Source: Gemmatimonadota bacterium
GTDB lineage: Bacteria; Gemmatimonadota; Gemmatimonadetes; Gemmatimonadales; GWC2-71-9
Direction: 5' to 3'
Assembly: GCA_016874005.1 (NCBI GenBank)
Contig: VGVQ01000014.1
Coordinates: forward strand, 40,365 to 104,364
DNA: 64,000 bases
The notes under the pieces are model-generated. The model did no database searches. It was not told the DNA's origin and saw only the letters and a list, made by a program, of their open reading frames with translations. Shown here piece after piece: positions 19,790-29,867 of this stretch; the first letter of the stretch is position 1, and the number at the start of each line of letters is the position of its first letter. The position numbers were made by a program, and so were the translations under genes.

Positions 19790-22700
19790 CTAACGTTGGC
19801 CGGGGCCGGTGGGCCACGGAATCGGTCCATACGGCGTTCGAGCGGGCCACAGTTCGTCCAGGGTGGCGGCGTCGTAGAGTCGGCCCGCCATCATCGTCAT
19901 TCCCACCTTGGCGGAGTTCCGGATGTCGACCGTCGGATCCGCGTCGAGGATCGCCAGGTCGGCGATCTTGCCGGCCGCGATCGACCCGATCTCGCGGTGG
20001 GCGCCGATGAAGTAGGCTCCGTCGTAGGTCGCGATCTTGATGGCCTCGAGCGGGGTCAATCCGGTGGAGTAGGCCCACAGCTCCCAATGGGACCCGATCC
20101 CGATCTGTTCGCCGTGCTCGCCAATGGCGGCGTATCCGCCCTGCCGAACGATATCCGCTACCCCTTCTGCGAGGATCGGAAACGCCATCTCCTCGATCGC
20201 CGCCGGCGGTGATGCCATCTTCGCGGCCAGCAGCGGGTAGGGCATGAAGCGCCGGTATTTCCGGTCGTCGAGCAGGTTGACCTGGGAACGGTAGTAGAGC
20301 ATCGCGCCGTTGGGGACGCCGGCGACGATGACCGTTGGGGAATAGACCAACCCCGCCTTTCCGAAGAACTCGGCGGCATCGCGGTAGATCGGCAAGTCGG
20401 CGATGAAGTGCTCCCAGCCGGATTGGCCGTCGATGGCGTAGCCGACGTCGAGATAGAGCGGACCGCCTTCGCTGGTGAGGCTGATTCCCCGCTCTCGAGC
20501 GGCCTGGGCGAGCCACTGATGCTGACGACGGCCCGGTTGCCGGTAGTTCTTGATGGTGGCGGCACCCCACTCGGCCCGTTTGTTCACCTGCCGCCTGGCC
20601 TCGTCGAGCGACTCGATCTCGGCGTGGTCACCCCAAGCGATCCCATGGGCGATCACGGTCTCCGCGCTGCTCAGCGTTCGCGGCCCGACCATCGCCCCCG
20701 CCTCGATCAACTCGGCCAGAGGGAAAGCCGAGAGGCTGGTGGTGGCCGGGTCGACGGCCGTGGTGACGCCGTAGGCCAGATCGAGGGCCGACTCGGAGCG
20801 GCGATTCGGAATGACCCCGGAGATCTCGGACGAGTGATGGGCATGGAGGTCGACCAGCCCGGGAATGATGGTCTTCCCAGTCACCGCGACGACGCGGTCC
20901 ACCCCGGCGGTATCGCAGCTACCTACACAGGTTATCCGCGCCCCGCGGACCACGATGGTACCCCGATCGATGACGCCCTGGCTGTCGACGGTGACGATCT
21001 TGGCGCCGACCAACGCGATCGAGCCGGCCGGGGTCCGGCGGGGGACTCGGAGTCGTACCTCGGTCGCCTCGACCCGCTTGGCCACCGCATCGTACCGGAC
21101 GTAGCGGCGGCCGGAGACGAACTCGAGCTGGGTTGCTGATCGCCAGCGAGGATAGAAGCCGCCCCAGTCGCCGATCCGGTCCCGTCCGGGCATCGGGACG
21201 TTGGGATTGGTCTCGACCGCCGGCACGGTGTCGGCCTCGGGCAGCGATGCCAGGTAGATCTCGTGGGCCCCATCGAACGCGATCCGGCTGCCGTCGAGGG
21301 ACAGCGCCGGCATGTTGCCGTGGTCACGCCGGGCCGGGAGCACGGCGTGGTCGACTTGCTCTCCCCCGGACCAATCGATCGACCGGACCAGGAACCGCTG
21401 GGCCAGGGCGTCGTCGTGGGGGAAGGGGCGGTAGAGCTCGCCGAACGCGAAGCGAGGCTTCTCCTGATACCCGAAGACGATCCGCCCGTCCGGACCGAGC
21501 CGGGGCGGGGCCCATGCCGCGGCGGCGGCCACCGGTTTGGGCACGCCGCCCTCGGCGGGCATCACCGCGATCCGCCAGCCATCGAGTTGGTCCCACCCGT
21601 TCCACCCCGCCGTTCCCGGACCGACCGTGACGGCGATCGACCGGCCATCGGCACTTTCGATCGGACCGAGATACTCGCCGGCCCGGGCGGTGAGCCGAGT
21701 GGCGGCGCCACCCCGCGCGGGCACCCGCCAGACATGGCCCCGATCGGTGACGCTCCAGGTGGCGAACAGGATGGCGCCGCCGTCGGTCGACCACGACGGG
21801 GTGAGGGCAAACCCGGTGGCCCCTTCGGCGGCCAGAGCCGTCGGCTGTCCGTTCGGCAGGTCCATGACCCAGACCTTGCCGACCGCGACGAACGCCAACC
21901 GGCCGCCGTCCGGACTCGAGACCGGCCACTGGAGGAACCGAACTTCGAGCGAGTCGTCGGCGATCGTGAGGTTGCCCCGGACCGGCTCGGCGACGACTCG
22001 TCTGACCCGGGCCGTGAACGGGATGTCGGCCACGGCGCCGGTGGCGACGTCGACCTTGGCGAGCTTACCCCGAAGGGTGAGAACGATCGCCTTGCTGTCG
22101 GGGGTCCAGGCGTAGCCCGGGAAGCCGCGATAGGCGTACTGGGTATTGGTCTGGCTCAGGTCCTTGGTGGCCTCGGGAACGAGCACCCGCTCGGCGCCGG
22201 TCGCGAGATCGCGAATCCACAGCGCCGTCCGGGGACGCATCCGGTGGCCCCGGTATTCGAAGGTCTCGCCGGGCATCTCCCGGGCGAAGGCGAGGAGCTT
22301 CCCGTCGGGAGACGGCTTGGGCGTGAGGGCGGCCGGTTCGTCGCCCTCGACGTCACCCGCGTAGGTCCCCCGGCGGAGGGCCTCCCGGTACCGCGGACCG
22401 GGCTCGGCCGGACCACCCTGCCTAACGTCGACATCCGCGCCCGAGGCCAGCTCGCGCCGGGCGATCCGGTGCCCCGCGGTGAGCATCCCGAGCCCTTCGT
22501 CGATGCTGTAGGAGACCTGGTAGTAGAGGAAGCCGCCGTCGGCCGAGAAGGCGGGGGCGTCCGGCTGGGTCAGGTTCTCGTGGACGATCGCGGTCGGCTC
22601 GCCTCCGGCGATCGGGAGCCGGAACAAGGCCCGGTTCTGCCGGTGCCAGCCCCGACCGGGCGTTCGGTTGAGCCGGACGGCCACGATCGAGCCGCCGTCG

Positions 22701-23146
22701 GGGGCCCAGGTCGGCTGGATGAACCGGACGTCGGGATCGCCGTGGACCCGCCTGGGATCGGAGCCATCGGCGGCGATGCTCCAGATGCCGAGCTGTCCGT
22801 CGCGGTCGGAGGCGAAGGCGATCCGACGGCCATCCGGCGAGATCGCCGGGTGGAAGTTGAGGGCCGGGCCGCTATTCTGGGTGAGCGCCACCGCCTCGCC
22901 GCCGGCGATCGGGACCCGGTAGAGGTGGCCGAGGAGATCGAAGGCGAGCCAGGACCCGTCGGGGGCGACATCGACCGACATCCCGGTCCCCTCTTCGGTG
23001 GTAAACTCGATGACTCGGGTCGTCCCGCCGGGCGGAGCCAGGGTCACCGTGGGATCGACCGGGTCGCCGCCGGCCGGTGGAGTCGCGCCGGCGCACCCGA
23101 GCGCGCCGAGAGCGGCGAGGCAGGCGCAATACTTAGTTATTGACAT
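19790..23146 (-). CDS. amidohydrolase family protein with N-terminal TolB/PD40 beta-propeller
   Basis: Lipobox 'LGALGCAG'; repeated 'ISPDGRRIAFASDRDGQ'; 'GKTIIPGLVDLHAHHSSE'. Confidence 0.9.
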   Translation of the reverse strand: MSITKYCACLAALGALGCAGATPPAGGDPVDPTVTLAPPGGTTRVIEFTTEEGTGMSVDVAPDGSWLAFDLLGHLYRVPIAGGEAVALTQNSGPALNFHPAISPDGRRIAFASDRDGQLGIWSIAADGSDPRRVHGDPDVRFIQPTWAPDGGSIVAVRLNRTPGRGWHRQNRALFRLPIAGGEPTAIVHENLTQPDAPAFSADGGFLYYQVSYSIDEGLGMLTAGHRIARRELASGADVDVRQGGPAEPGPRYREALRRGTYAGDVEGDEPAALTPKPSPDGKLLAFAREMPGETFEYRGHRMRPRTALWIRDLATGAERVLVPEATKDLSQTNTQYAYRGFPGYAWTPDSKAIVLTLRGKLAKVDVATGAVADIPFTARVRRVVAEPVRGNLTIADDSLEVRFLQWPVSSPDGGRLAFVAVGKVWVMDLPNGQPTALAAEGATGFALTPSWSTDGGAILFATWSVTDRGHVWRVPARGGAATRLTARAGEYLGPIESADGRSIAVTVGPGTAGWNGWDQLDGWRIAVMPAEGGVPKPVAAAAAWAPPRLGPDGRIVFGYQEKPRFAFGELYRPFPHDDALAQRFLVRSIDWSGGEQVDHAVLPARRDHGNMPALSLDGSRIAFDGAHEIYLASLPEADTVPAVETNPNVPMPGRDRIGDWGGFYPRWRSATQLEFVSGRRYVRYDAVAKRVEATEVRLRVPRRTPAGSIALVGAKIVTVDSQGVIDRGTIVVRGARITCVGSCDTAGVDRVVAVTGKTIIPGLVDLHAHHSSEISGVIPNRRSESALDLAYGVTTAVDPATTSLSAFPLAELIEAGAMVGPRTLSSAETVIAHGIAWGDHAEIESLDEARRQVNKRAEWGAATIKNYRQPGRRQHQWLAQAARERGISLTSEGGPLYLDVGYAIDGQSGWEHFIADLPIYRDAAEFFGKAGLVYSPTVIVAGVPNGAMLYYRSQVNLLDDRKYRRFMPYPLLAAKMASPPAAIEEMAFPILAEGVADIVRQGGYAAIGEHGEQIGIGSHWELWAYSTGLTPLEAIKIATYDGAYFIGAHREIGSIAAGKIADLAILDADPTVDIRNSAKVGMTMMAGRLYDAATLDELWPARTPYGPIPWPTGPGQR

Positions 23147-23363
23147 CGCCACTGCTCCGCGGAGGCGAGGGGTGAGCCCGGTACCCCGCCCGCTCGATGG
23201 CGTGGACCAAGTGCGGCAGGCGATCGGGTTCGCAATCGACGGTGGCCCGGCCGATGGCCACGGCCGTGAGGCGAACGTCGGGCACCGACTGGATGGCGCG
23301 GTTGACCGCGTTGAGGCAGTGGTGACACGACATCCCTTCGATGAACAGGACGTGATCTGACAT
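23133..23363 (-). CDS. heavy-metal-associated (HMA/CopZ-like) domain protein
   Basis: 76 aa 'MSDHVLFIEGMSCHHCLNAVNRAIQSVPDV' with GMxCxxC motif. Confidence 0.85.
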   Translation of the reverse strand: MSDHVLFIEGMSCHHCLNAVNRAIQSVPDVRLTAVAIGRATVDCEPDRLPHLVHAIERAGYRAHPSPPRSSGDVNN

Positions 23364-23486
23364 GGTCGGTCTGGCAATGATCGCCCTTGGGCCGGTGACT
23401 CGCAAGGCGCGCAGGTGGTGGACATGTTGCCCGGGGCACTCCCTCATTCCGGGTCGTAACGAATTGTCTGACAACCACTTGGGACC

Positions 23487-25073
23487 GTGGCCGAGAGGGC
23501 ACATTCCCTGCACTCCTCCGCCCTCGTGACCCCCACCTCGACCCCCACGGCCACCGGCTCGGCCCGGCCCGCGAACCCGGACCTGATGGTCCCGGTCCTC
23601 GACTTGAGTCGGGGGGCCCCGGACGCCGTGGCCCTGGCGACCTGGCACATGGCGTTGACGGAGCTGGTCGGAACGGAGATCCCCACCCAGCTGATGGGGC
23701 TGTGGGTCTACCCGGAGCGGGGCGGGGTGGTGTTGATCGGACCGGAGGCGTTGAGCGACGATGTGCTCCATCCGCCCGCCGCCCTGCCCCGGGTGAGCCA
23801 GGACGATCTCTTCCAGCTGGAGGAGACTCTTCGGCGGGCGAAGTATCTCTCGGCGATGGCGATCCCGATCCGCGGCAGCGATCGCGACGTGGGGCTGATC
23901 GTCATCGCCACCTTCGAGCCGGGGGCCTACGGGCCGCAGGCCGCCCGGGTCGCCCAGCGACTGGCCGACCGATTGGCCGATCCGCTGGCCACGTTAGGCA
24001 ACGTCCTGATGGCCGCCCCGTTGCCGCCGTCAGACCAGGACGACCCCGACCGACTCGCGGGCGCCTTGGCGGCCCTCGCCAACGACGCCCCCACCGGGCC
24101 GGAGTTGGTTCGTCGGCTCTCCGGCGTGCTCCACGCCCACGTGCCACACGATCGGCTCGAGGTGCTGATCTTCGCGAATGGCAACCGCACCGCCCTGCCG
24201 CTCTCTGGACTGGCGGGCCGCCGGCGCTGGGGCTCGGGTGCCGCGACCTGGAGCGACCTGGCCCGGTTGCTCTTGGAAGCGGCGGGGGACAGCCCCGTCG
24301 GCGCGATCGCCAACCTCGCCGCCGAGGCCCCCGGACTGGCCTGGCCCGGCGGCCACGCCCCCGGAGCGGGGCCGTCGCGGATCGCCTCGGTGGCGGGGGC
24401 GCGGATGGTGTTAGGCGGCGAGACGGTCGGGCTGGTGGTGCTGGGGCACGTCGCCCAAGGGCTCTATCGGCCGGTCGACGAAGAGGTCCTCGCCATCACC
24501 GCGACGGCCATCGCGGCGCGGGCCTTCGGCTTCCGGCTCGACGCCGAGGCCCACGGGCTCCGGGGACAGCTCGAGGTCCTCCAGGCACCGTCGCTGCCGG
24601 TGCTGCGGGCCGCCGAGTCGCTGGCCGCGACCAGCCACCTCGGGGAAGCCTTGAATCGGGTGGCCGCCGAAGTCCGCGAGCTGGTCCCCCACGACGTCCT
24701 CCGGTTCGTGCTCCGCACCGGCGACCAGGGCACCGTCGAATTCACCGCCGACCAGATCCGCCCGATCGCCGACCTGGCGACCATCCCGGTGTCCGAGTCC
24801 GCCGCCCGGCCGGTCCTCGACCACACCCGGACCTGGTCTCTCGGGCACCGCGAATCGATCGAGCAATTGGTCGTAGCACTCCGGGTCGCCGACCGGACCA
24901 CCGGCGCGCTAGTGCTCGAGGCCGGCCACTTCGAGGCGCCCCGCGACCAGGCGGCGATCGTGCAGCAGTTCGCCACCGTGCTGGCACCCCATCTCGAGTT
25001 GGTTCGCCGCTCGGCCGGCCCGCCGCGAGCGGCCGGCCCGGCGGTGGCCCCGGCCCGGCCCCTGCCCGCCTAA
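23487..25073 (+). CDS. GAF-domain-like protein
   Basis: 528 aa; repeated GAF-like segments ('MAIPIRGSDRDVGLIVIATFEPGAYGPQAARVAQRLADRLADPLA'). Confidence 0.65.
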   Translation: MAERAHSLHSSALVTPTSTPTATGSARPANPDLMVPVLDLSRGAPDAVALATWHMALTELVGTEIPTQLMGLWVYPERGGVVLIGPEALSDDVLHPPAALPRVSQDDLFQLEETLRRAKYLSAMAIPIRGSDRDVGLIVIATFEPGAYGPQAARVAQRLADRLADPLATLGNVLMAAPLPPSDQDDPDRLAGALAALANDAPTGPELVRRLSGVLHAHVPHDRLEVLIFANGNRTALPLSGLAGRRRWGSGAATWSDLARLLLEAAGDSPVGAIANLAAEAPGLAWPGGHAPGAGPSRIASVAGARMVLGGETVGLVVLGHVAQGLYRPVDEEVLAITATAIAARAFGFRLDAEAHGLRGQLEVLQAPSLPVLRAAESLAATSHLGEALNRVAAEVRELVPHDVLRFVLRTGDQGTVEFTADQIRPIADLATIPVSESAARPVLDHTRTWSLGHRESIEQLVVALRVADRTTGALVLEAGHFEAPRDQAAIVQQFATVLAPHLELVRRSAGPPRAAGPAVAPARPLPA

Positions 25074-25156
25074 CGCCACGCCGGGAGCACGAACCGGAAC
25101 GCGCTCCCCCGCGCGACGGTTCTTCGATCGCGGGAATTCGCGAGCGGAGCAGGACC

Positions 25157-25187
25157 AGCACGGGGCGGGATGGGCCCGCCCGGTGCT
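25157..25187. terminator. GC hairpin between convergent genes (putative bidirectional terminator)
   Basis: AGCACGGGGCGGG-atggg-CCCGCCCGGTGCT, 13-bp stem with one mismatch; no T-tract. Confidence 0.5.
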
Positions 25188-25208
25188 CCGGCGACCGATG
25201 ACTGTCGT

Positions 25209-25643
25209 CTACTGCACGATCACCGTGAGACTGCAGGGACCGAAATCCTCGTGCTGCTCGACCTTGTGGAACAGCTCGAACGACAACTGGGCCGACCCCG
25301 CGGCGCCGCCAGTGATGGTGCCGGCGAAGGCGCTGGCGCGAGTGAAACGGCCCGCCGGTTCGATCCGAATCTCGAACTCGGTGTCGGTCACCAAGGTCTC
25401 CGGGGTCCCGTCGGCCTTCAAGAACGAGGCCGTCATCTGAGCGCCGGCCGCGGGGATGGTCACACTGGCCGGGACGGCGACACAGGCGGCGTTAATGTTG
25501 ACCGTGGTGGCGCCGATGACGAGCCGCATCGTTTCGACCTCCGGCTCTCCTTCCTCCTCGTCGCTGCCGCACCCGGCGACGAAGGCCACCGCGGCCATCG
25601 CCGCGAACGACACCGCCATTCGAATAACCCGATTGAAACCCAT
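25209..25643 (-). CDS. small secreted lipoprotein
   Basis: 'MGFNRVIRMAVSFAAMAAVAFVAGCGSDEEE' lipobox; downstream of TonB receptor. Confidence 0.72.
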   Translation of the reverse strand: MGFNRVIRMAVSFAAMAAVAFVAGCGSDEEEGEPEVETMRLVIGATTVNINAACVAVPASVTIPAAGAQMTASFLKADGTPETLVTDTEFEIRIEPAGRFTRASAFAGTITGGAAGSAQLSFELFHKVEQHEDFGPCSLTVIVQ

Positions 25644-25669
25644 TGCCCTTCCCTCCCGAGTTGAGTTCA

Positions 25670-27952
25670 TCAAAAAACCAAACGGTACAGCAGACTTAGG
25701 TTCCGGCCTGGCTGCGGAAGAATTTCCTTGATCCGGGACAAGTGGTCCCGGTACTCCCGGTCGAAGAGGTTGTCGATCCGGAGCGTGAAGGTGTGGAACT
25801 GGCCCCCGATCAGGAGCCGGACGCCCGCGTGGAGGTCGCCGACCAGATACCCCGGCGTCCGGCTCTCGAAATCGCCGAGCCGGTCTTGGGCGCTCGCCCA
25901 GCGGGCGCCGAGTCCGCCGAAGTACTGGGGGCGCTCGTAGCGCAGTTCGGCGTGGCCATAGAACGGCGGAATGAACGGAGGCGCGGTGGAGGCGTCGACG
26001 AACGAAGTGTCCGGCGGCACGATGATCGGGATTGGAGCCCGCGAGTTGGTGAACTGGCCGGCGACGTACGACCCGGTCATCTCGAGAAGCAGCCGGTCGG
26101 TGACGACGAGGCTCAGGGTTCCTTCGATGCCGGCGAACCGCGCCGCCTCGTTGCTGTACTGGAATAGGGGCCGCCCGCCGACTCGACCGAGGACCGCGCG
26201 ACCGCGGCTCGACGGGAAGATGTAGTTCGACAGGGCGTTGCGAAACACGGCCACTTCGGTCCTGACCCGGGCATCGTCGTACCGGACGAAGCCGTCGACG
26301 CCGAAACCGGCCTCTTCGTCCAACCTGGGATCGCCGACGTCGTAGGAATTCGACGCGAGGTGGGGGCCGTTGGAATACAGCTCGTTGAAGTCCGGCGTCC
26401 GGTAGGCCCTGGCAATACTGCCGCCGATCCGAAGTCCGGAGCCAAAGTCGTAGAGAGCACCCAGCGACCCGGAGAACGAGCCGAATGACCGCGCCACGAT
26501 CGGGACTCGCTCCGAGCCGACGGTCACGTTCCCGGCCCGCTGGGGATCGTAATGGGCGAAGTCGAACCGGAGCCCCGCCTGTACCCTGAAGGGCCCGTTG
26601 CCGTACTCCTGGACCGCGAAGCCGGCGAGCGACACATCGGCGGTGGTCGGGGTCCTCAGAGTACCGCCGGTCCGAATGTAACGGTAATGCCCGGCGACCC
26701 CTACCGCTCCGCTGGTCGCTCCTAACCAACCATTGTGCCTGGCGACGACGGTACCGGAGCCGTACAGCTGGCGAAACCGGGTGCCCACCGCCCCGCTCGG
26801 TTCGAACTCGGTGTGACGGTAGAGGCTCACCCCGCCGTCCGCCTTGATGCTCTCCCACCGGCCCGCCCCAGGATGGATTTCGGCGCTGGCCCGGACCGTG
26901 TGGCGGGTCATCGCGATGTCGACCCCGCTGGCGTGGCCGCCGACGAAACCACCGGGTATCCCGTAGTCGTTGTCGTAGAACCGATAGGACAAGCCGGCAT
27001 GGCCCCGAGCGCCGACGTACGACAGCGCCGCCCCGGCGTCGAAACTGGTCACCTGGGTGTTGATCATTCGGCCGATGGGCGTCCGGGTATCGCCGGCCCC
27101 GCGGAACGATCCCTCGAGCCGATAAGCGAACGAGCCGAATCCACCCGAGGCATGGCCGCCGACCGTCGCCCCCCGATTGACCGAACTGGCCTGCGCCGAC
27201 ACCGCCCCGTGGATCGCGTCGGGGACCGAGATCGGGATCTCCTCCCGAATGACGTTGACCACGCCGCCGAGCGCGCTCGATCCGTAGAGGAGGGACATCG
27301 GCCCGCGAACGACCTCGATCCGCTTCGCGTTGAGGGGATCGATGGTGATGGCGTGGTCGGCCGAAGTGGACGCCAGGTCGCCGGGACGCAGCCCATCCTC
27401 CAGCACGACCACCCGATCGCCGCTCAGCCCCCGAATGACCGGCTGCGCCGTGGCGGGGCTGATCCCGCCCATGGCCACGCCCGGCTCGTGGCGGAGGGTC
27501 GCGGCCACGGTGGCGTCGAGCTGCCGGTCGAGCGACGCACCCGACACCACCGAGGTCGCGCTCAACACTTCGCTTCGCGACCGCGCCGAGACCGTTCCCG
27601 TCGTCACCAGTTCGTCCAGCTGAAGAACCGACTCGGTCATCGTCGCGTCGACCGTGACCGTATCGCCGGCTCGGACCTCGATGCTCGCGATGGAGGCCCG
27701 GTAGCCGATGGCCGATATCAGCAGCCGTTGCGAGCCAGCCGGCACCCGGGCGAGCAGGTAGGTGCCGTCGGCGTGGGTCGTTTCGGTTCCATGGCCGCCC
27801 ATGACCCGCACCAAGGCCGCTTGGATCGGCCGTTCGGAGCCGGCGGCAATGACCCGCCCGCGGACCACGCCATCCTGCGCTTGGCCCTGAGCGCGAGGCG
27901 CGAGCAGAACCAAGACCGTGACTACGACACCGCAGCAACGAACCGGTAGCAT
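25670..27952 (-). CDS. TonB-dependent receptor, ZnuD-like
   Basis: N-terminal carboxypeptidase-regulatory-like domain; plug 'RHEPGVAMGGISPATAQPVIRGLSGDRVVVLEDGLRPGDLA'; 'YDNDYGIPGG'; C-terminal LYRLVF. Confidence 0.9.
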   Translation of the reverse strand: MLPVRCCGVVVTVLVLLAPRAQGQAQDGVVRGRVIAAGSERPIQAALVRVMGGHGTETTHADGTYLLARVPAGSQRLLISAIGYRASIASIEVRAGDTVTVDATMTESVLQLDELVTTGTVSARSRSEVLSATSVVSGASLDRQLDATVAATLRHEPGVAMGGISPATAQPVIRGLSGDRVVVLEDGLRPGDLASTSADHAITIDPLNAKRIEVVRGPMSLLYGSSALGGVVNVIREEIPISVPDAIHGAVSAQASSVNRGATVGGHASGGFGSFAYRLEGSFRGAGDTRTPIGRMINTQVTSFDAGAALSYVGARGHAGLSYRFYDNDYGIPGGFVGGHASGVDIAMTRHTVRASAEIHPGAGRWESIKADGGVSLYRHTEFEPSGAVGTRFRQLYGSGTVVARHNGWLGATSGAVGVAGHYRYIRTGGTLRTPTTADVSLAGFAVQEYGNGPFRVQAGLRFDFAHYDPQRAGNVTVGSERVPIVARSFGSFSGSLGALYDFGSGLRIGGSIARAYRTPDFNELYSNGPHLASNSYDVGDPRLDEEAGFGVDGFVRYDDARVRTEVAVFRNALSNYIFPSSRGRAVLGRVGGRPLFQYSNEAARFAGIEGTLSLVVTDRLLLEMTGSYVAGQFTNSRAPIPIIVPPDTSFVDASTAPPFIPPFYGHAELRYERPQYFGGLGARWASAQDRLGDFESRTPGYLVGDLHAGVRLLIGGQFHTFTLRIDNLFDREYRDHLSRIKEILPQPGRNLSLLYRLVF

Positions 27953-28081
27953 ATCGCCATGCCCTGTTACGACGCCGGAGCCCCGGCCGGACAGCCGAGG
28001 ACCCACCAGCATCACGATGGAAACGGAATCACCGCGCCGGAGCCGCTGGGCAAGGGCCAAAGCGACCGGGGCGCGACGGAG

Positions 28082-28108
28082 TGGGCAGGGCGTCGGCCGC
28101 CCTGCCCA
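28082..28108 (-). terminator. intercistronic hairpin, perfect 11-bp stem
   Basis: TGGGCAGGGCG-tcggc-CGCCCTGCCCA directly after the stop of the 28109..28474 gene. Confidence 0.6.
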
Positions 28109-28474
28109 TTAGGCGATGGCGGGTGGCGAGCGGGAGTGGTGGGCGCCGAGCCAGGCCGAGATCGACGGCAGATCGGCCCGGACCGGCGGAGCAATCCGAC
28201 CAAGGTCGGGCTCCGGGACCGCCGTGGCCCCGGCCGCGGCGAGCAACGGGGCCGCGGCCGTGGTGCAGATCAGGCAGTCGTGCTCATCGTGACTCGGGAA
28301 CTGGACGTCGCGATGGTATTGGGCTTCGATGTGGGAGCGCAGCTCCCCGATCCCGAGGGCCACGTGGCGGCCGCTCAAGATCGCCGAGCCGACGAACAAC
28401 ACCATGAGCAGCCAGCTGGCCGACCCGACCAGGCGGCGACCGAGCGGTGTTCGTGACGGTATTGATCGGCTCAT
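28109..28474 (-). CDS. small membrane protein, DUF2946-like, metal-binding-type motif
   Basis: 121 aa; TM plus 'HDEHDCLICTTAAAP' motif; upstream of TonB receptor. Confidence 0.65.
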   Translation of the reverse strand: MSRSIPSRTPLGRRLVGSASWLLMVLFVGSAILSGRHVALGIGELRSHIEAQYHRDVQFPSHDEHDCLICTTAAAPLLAAAGATAVPEPDLGRIAPPVRADLPSISAWLGAHHSRSPPAIA

Positions 28475-28690
28475 ATCAAATAGTTACCACGACATCCGAC
28501 ATTTATCAATGGCCATCGGACCGGTTCGCCGGTCTCGCATTCTGGCACGCCCGCGAGCGCCAAGGTGCCGGCCATGGCACCTCCGGGACCGCGAGGCATG
28601 GGTCCAAGCCGTTGCCGCGCAGGAGCTTGCACGGAAACTGGCCGGGAACCGGTCGGCGGGGCCCTCGGCGCGGCCTCATGAGGCGGGTCG

Positions 28691-29851
28691 TTATGCGCTC
28701 TTCCGACGGGGGCGCGCCCGGGGCTTCGTCCTCGGCAGGTCGAAATCGGGATTGAAGAGGTACTCCGGGTCCGTGGTTCGGACCGGGGCGGCCCCCGGCT
28801 CGGGCTGCTTGTAGACGTACCGCTCGCCGCGGAAGTTCCGGAGCACCACGGCGTCCTCACCGAACGCCTCGACGTAGTTGGGGATCAGCGGAATCTTGCC
28901 GCCGCCTCCGGGCGCGTCGATCACGAAATGGGGGCTGGCCAGCCCGCTGGTCCACCCGCGCAGCGCCTTCATGATCTTGAGGCCGGTCTCGACCGAGGTC
29001 CGGAAGTGCTCCGCCCCGGCCACCTGGTCCGCCATATATATGTAGTAGGGTCGGACCCGGGCCATCAGCAGCTTCTGCATCAGCCGAACCATGACTTCCG
29101 GGGTGTCGTTGATCCCCCGGAGCAACACGGTCTGACAGCCGAGCGGAATGCCGGCATCGGCCAGCATTCCCAGGCCGTTCACCGCCGCCGGCGTCAACTC
29201 GTCGGGGTGGTTGAAATGGGTGTTGATGAACAGCGGATGGAACTGTCGGAGGGTCTGGCAGAGCTCCGGGGTAATCCGCTCGGGGAGGTGGCAGGGAATC
29301 CGGCTGCCGATCCGGATGATCTCGATGTGGGGAATGGCGCGGAGCCGGGTCAGGATCTGCTCGAGCCGACGATCGGACAGCATCAAGGGATCGCCACCCG
29401 ACATGATGACGTCGCGGATCTCGGTGTGCTGCTCGAGATACTGGAAGGCCGACTCGAACTGGGAGAGCGGGATCTTCTCGGGATCGCCGACCTTCCTGCG
29501 CCGGGTGCAGAACCGGCAGTAGCTGGCGCAGACCGGCGACACCAGGAAGAGGGCGCGGTCGGGATAGCGATGAGTGATGTTGGGGACCGGGCTATCGTCG
29601 TCCTCGTTCAGCGAGTCGACCATCCCGTCTCGGATGTTGAGTTCCGCCACGGTGGGGACGTACTGGCGCCAGATCGGGTCGCCGGGCTCTTTGATGAGAT
29701 CGACCATCGCCGGCGAGATCCGGAACTCGAAGTTGTCGACCGCTTGCCGGAGCCGATCGATCTGCTCGACATGCTCCGGCCCAAAGCGGCTGGTCAGGGC
29801 CTCGAGGCTCGCGATCGACCGCTGTTTTAGCAGCTCTTGCCACGTGGACAT
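28691..29851 (-). CDS. kamA: KamA-family radical SAM lysine 2,3-aminomutase
   Basis: 'SPVCASYCRFCTRRRKVGD' (CxxxCxxC), 'VIMSGGDPLMLSDRRLEQIL', 'FINTHFNHPDELTPAA'. Confidence 0.93.
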   Translation of the reverse strand: MSTWQELLKQRSIASLEALTSRFGPEHVEQIDRLRQAVDNFEFRISPAMVDLIKEPGDPIWRQYVPTVAELNIRDGMVDSLNEDDDSPVPNITHRYPDRALFLVSPVCASYCRFCTRRRKVGDPEKIPLSQFESAFQYLEQHTEIRDVIMSGGDPLMLSDRRLEQILTRLRAIPHIEIIRIGSRIPCHLPERITPELCQTLRQFHPLFINTHFNHPDELTPAAVNGLGMLADAGIPLGCQTVLLRGINDTPEVMVRLMQKLLMARVRPYYIYMADQVAGAEHFRTSVETGLKIMKALRGWTSGLASPHFVIDAPGGGGKIPLIPNYVEAFGEDAVVLRNFRGERYVYKQPEPGAAPVRTTDPEYLFNPDFDLPRTKPRARPRRKSA

Positions 29852-29867
29852 GTGATCCCCCAAGGCC

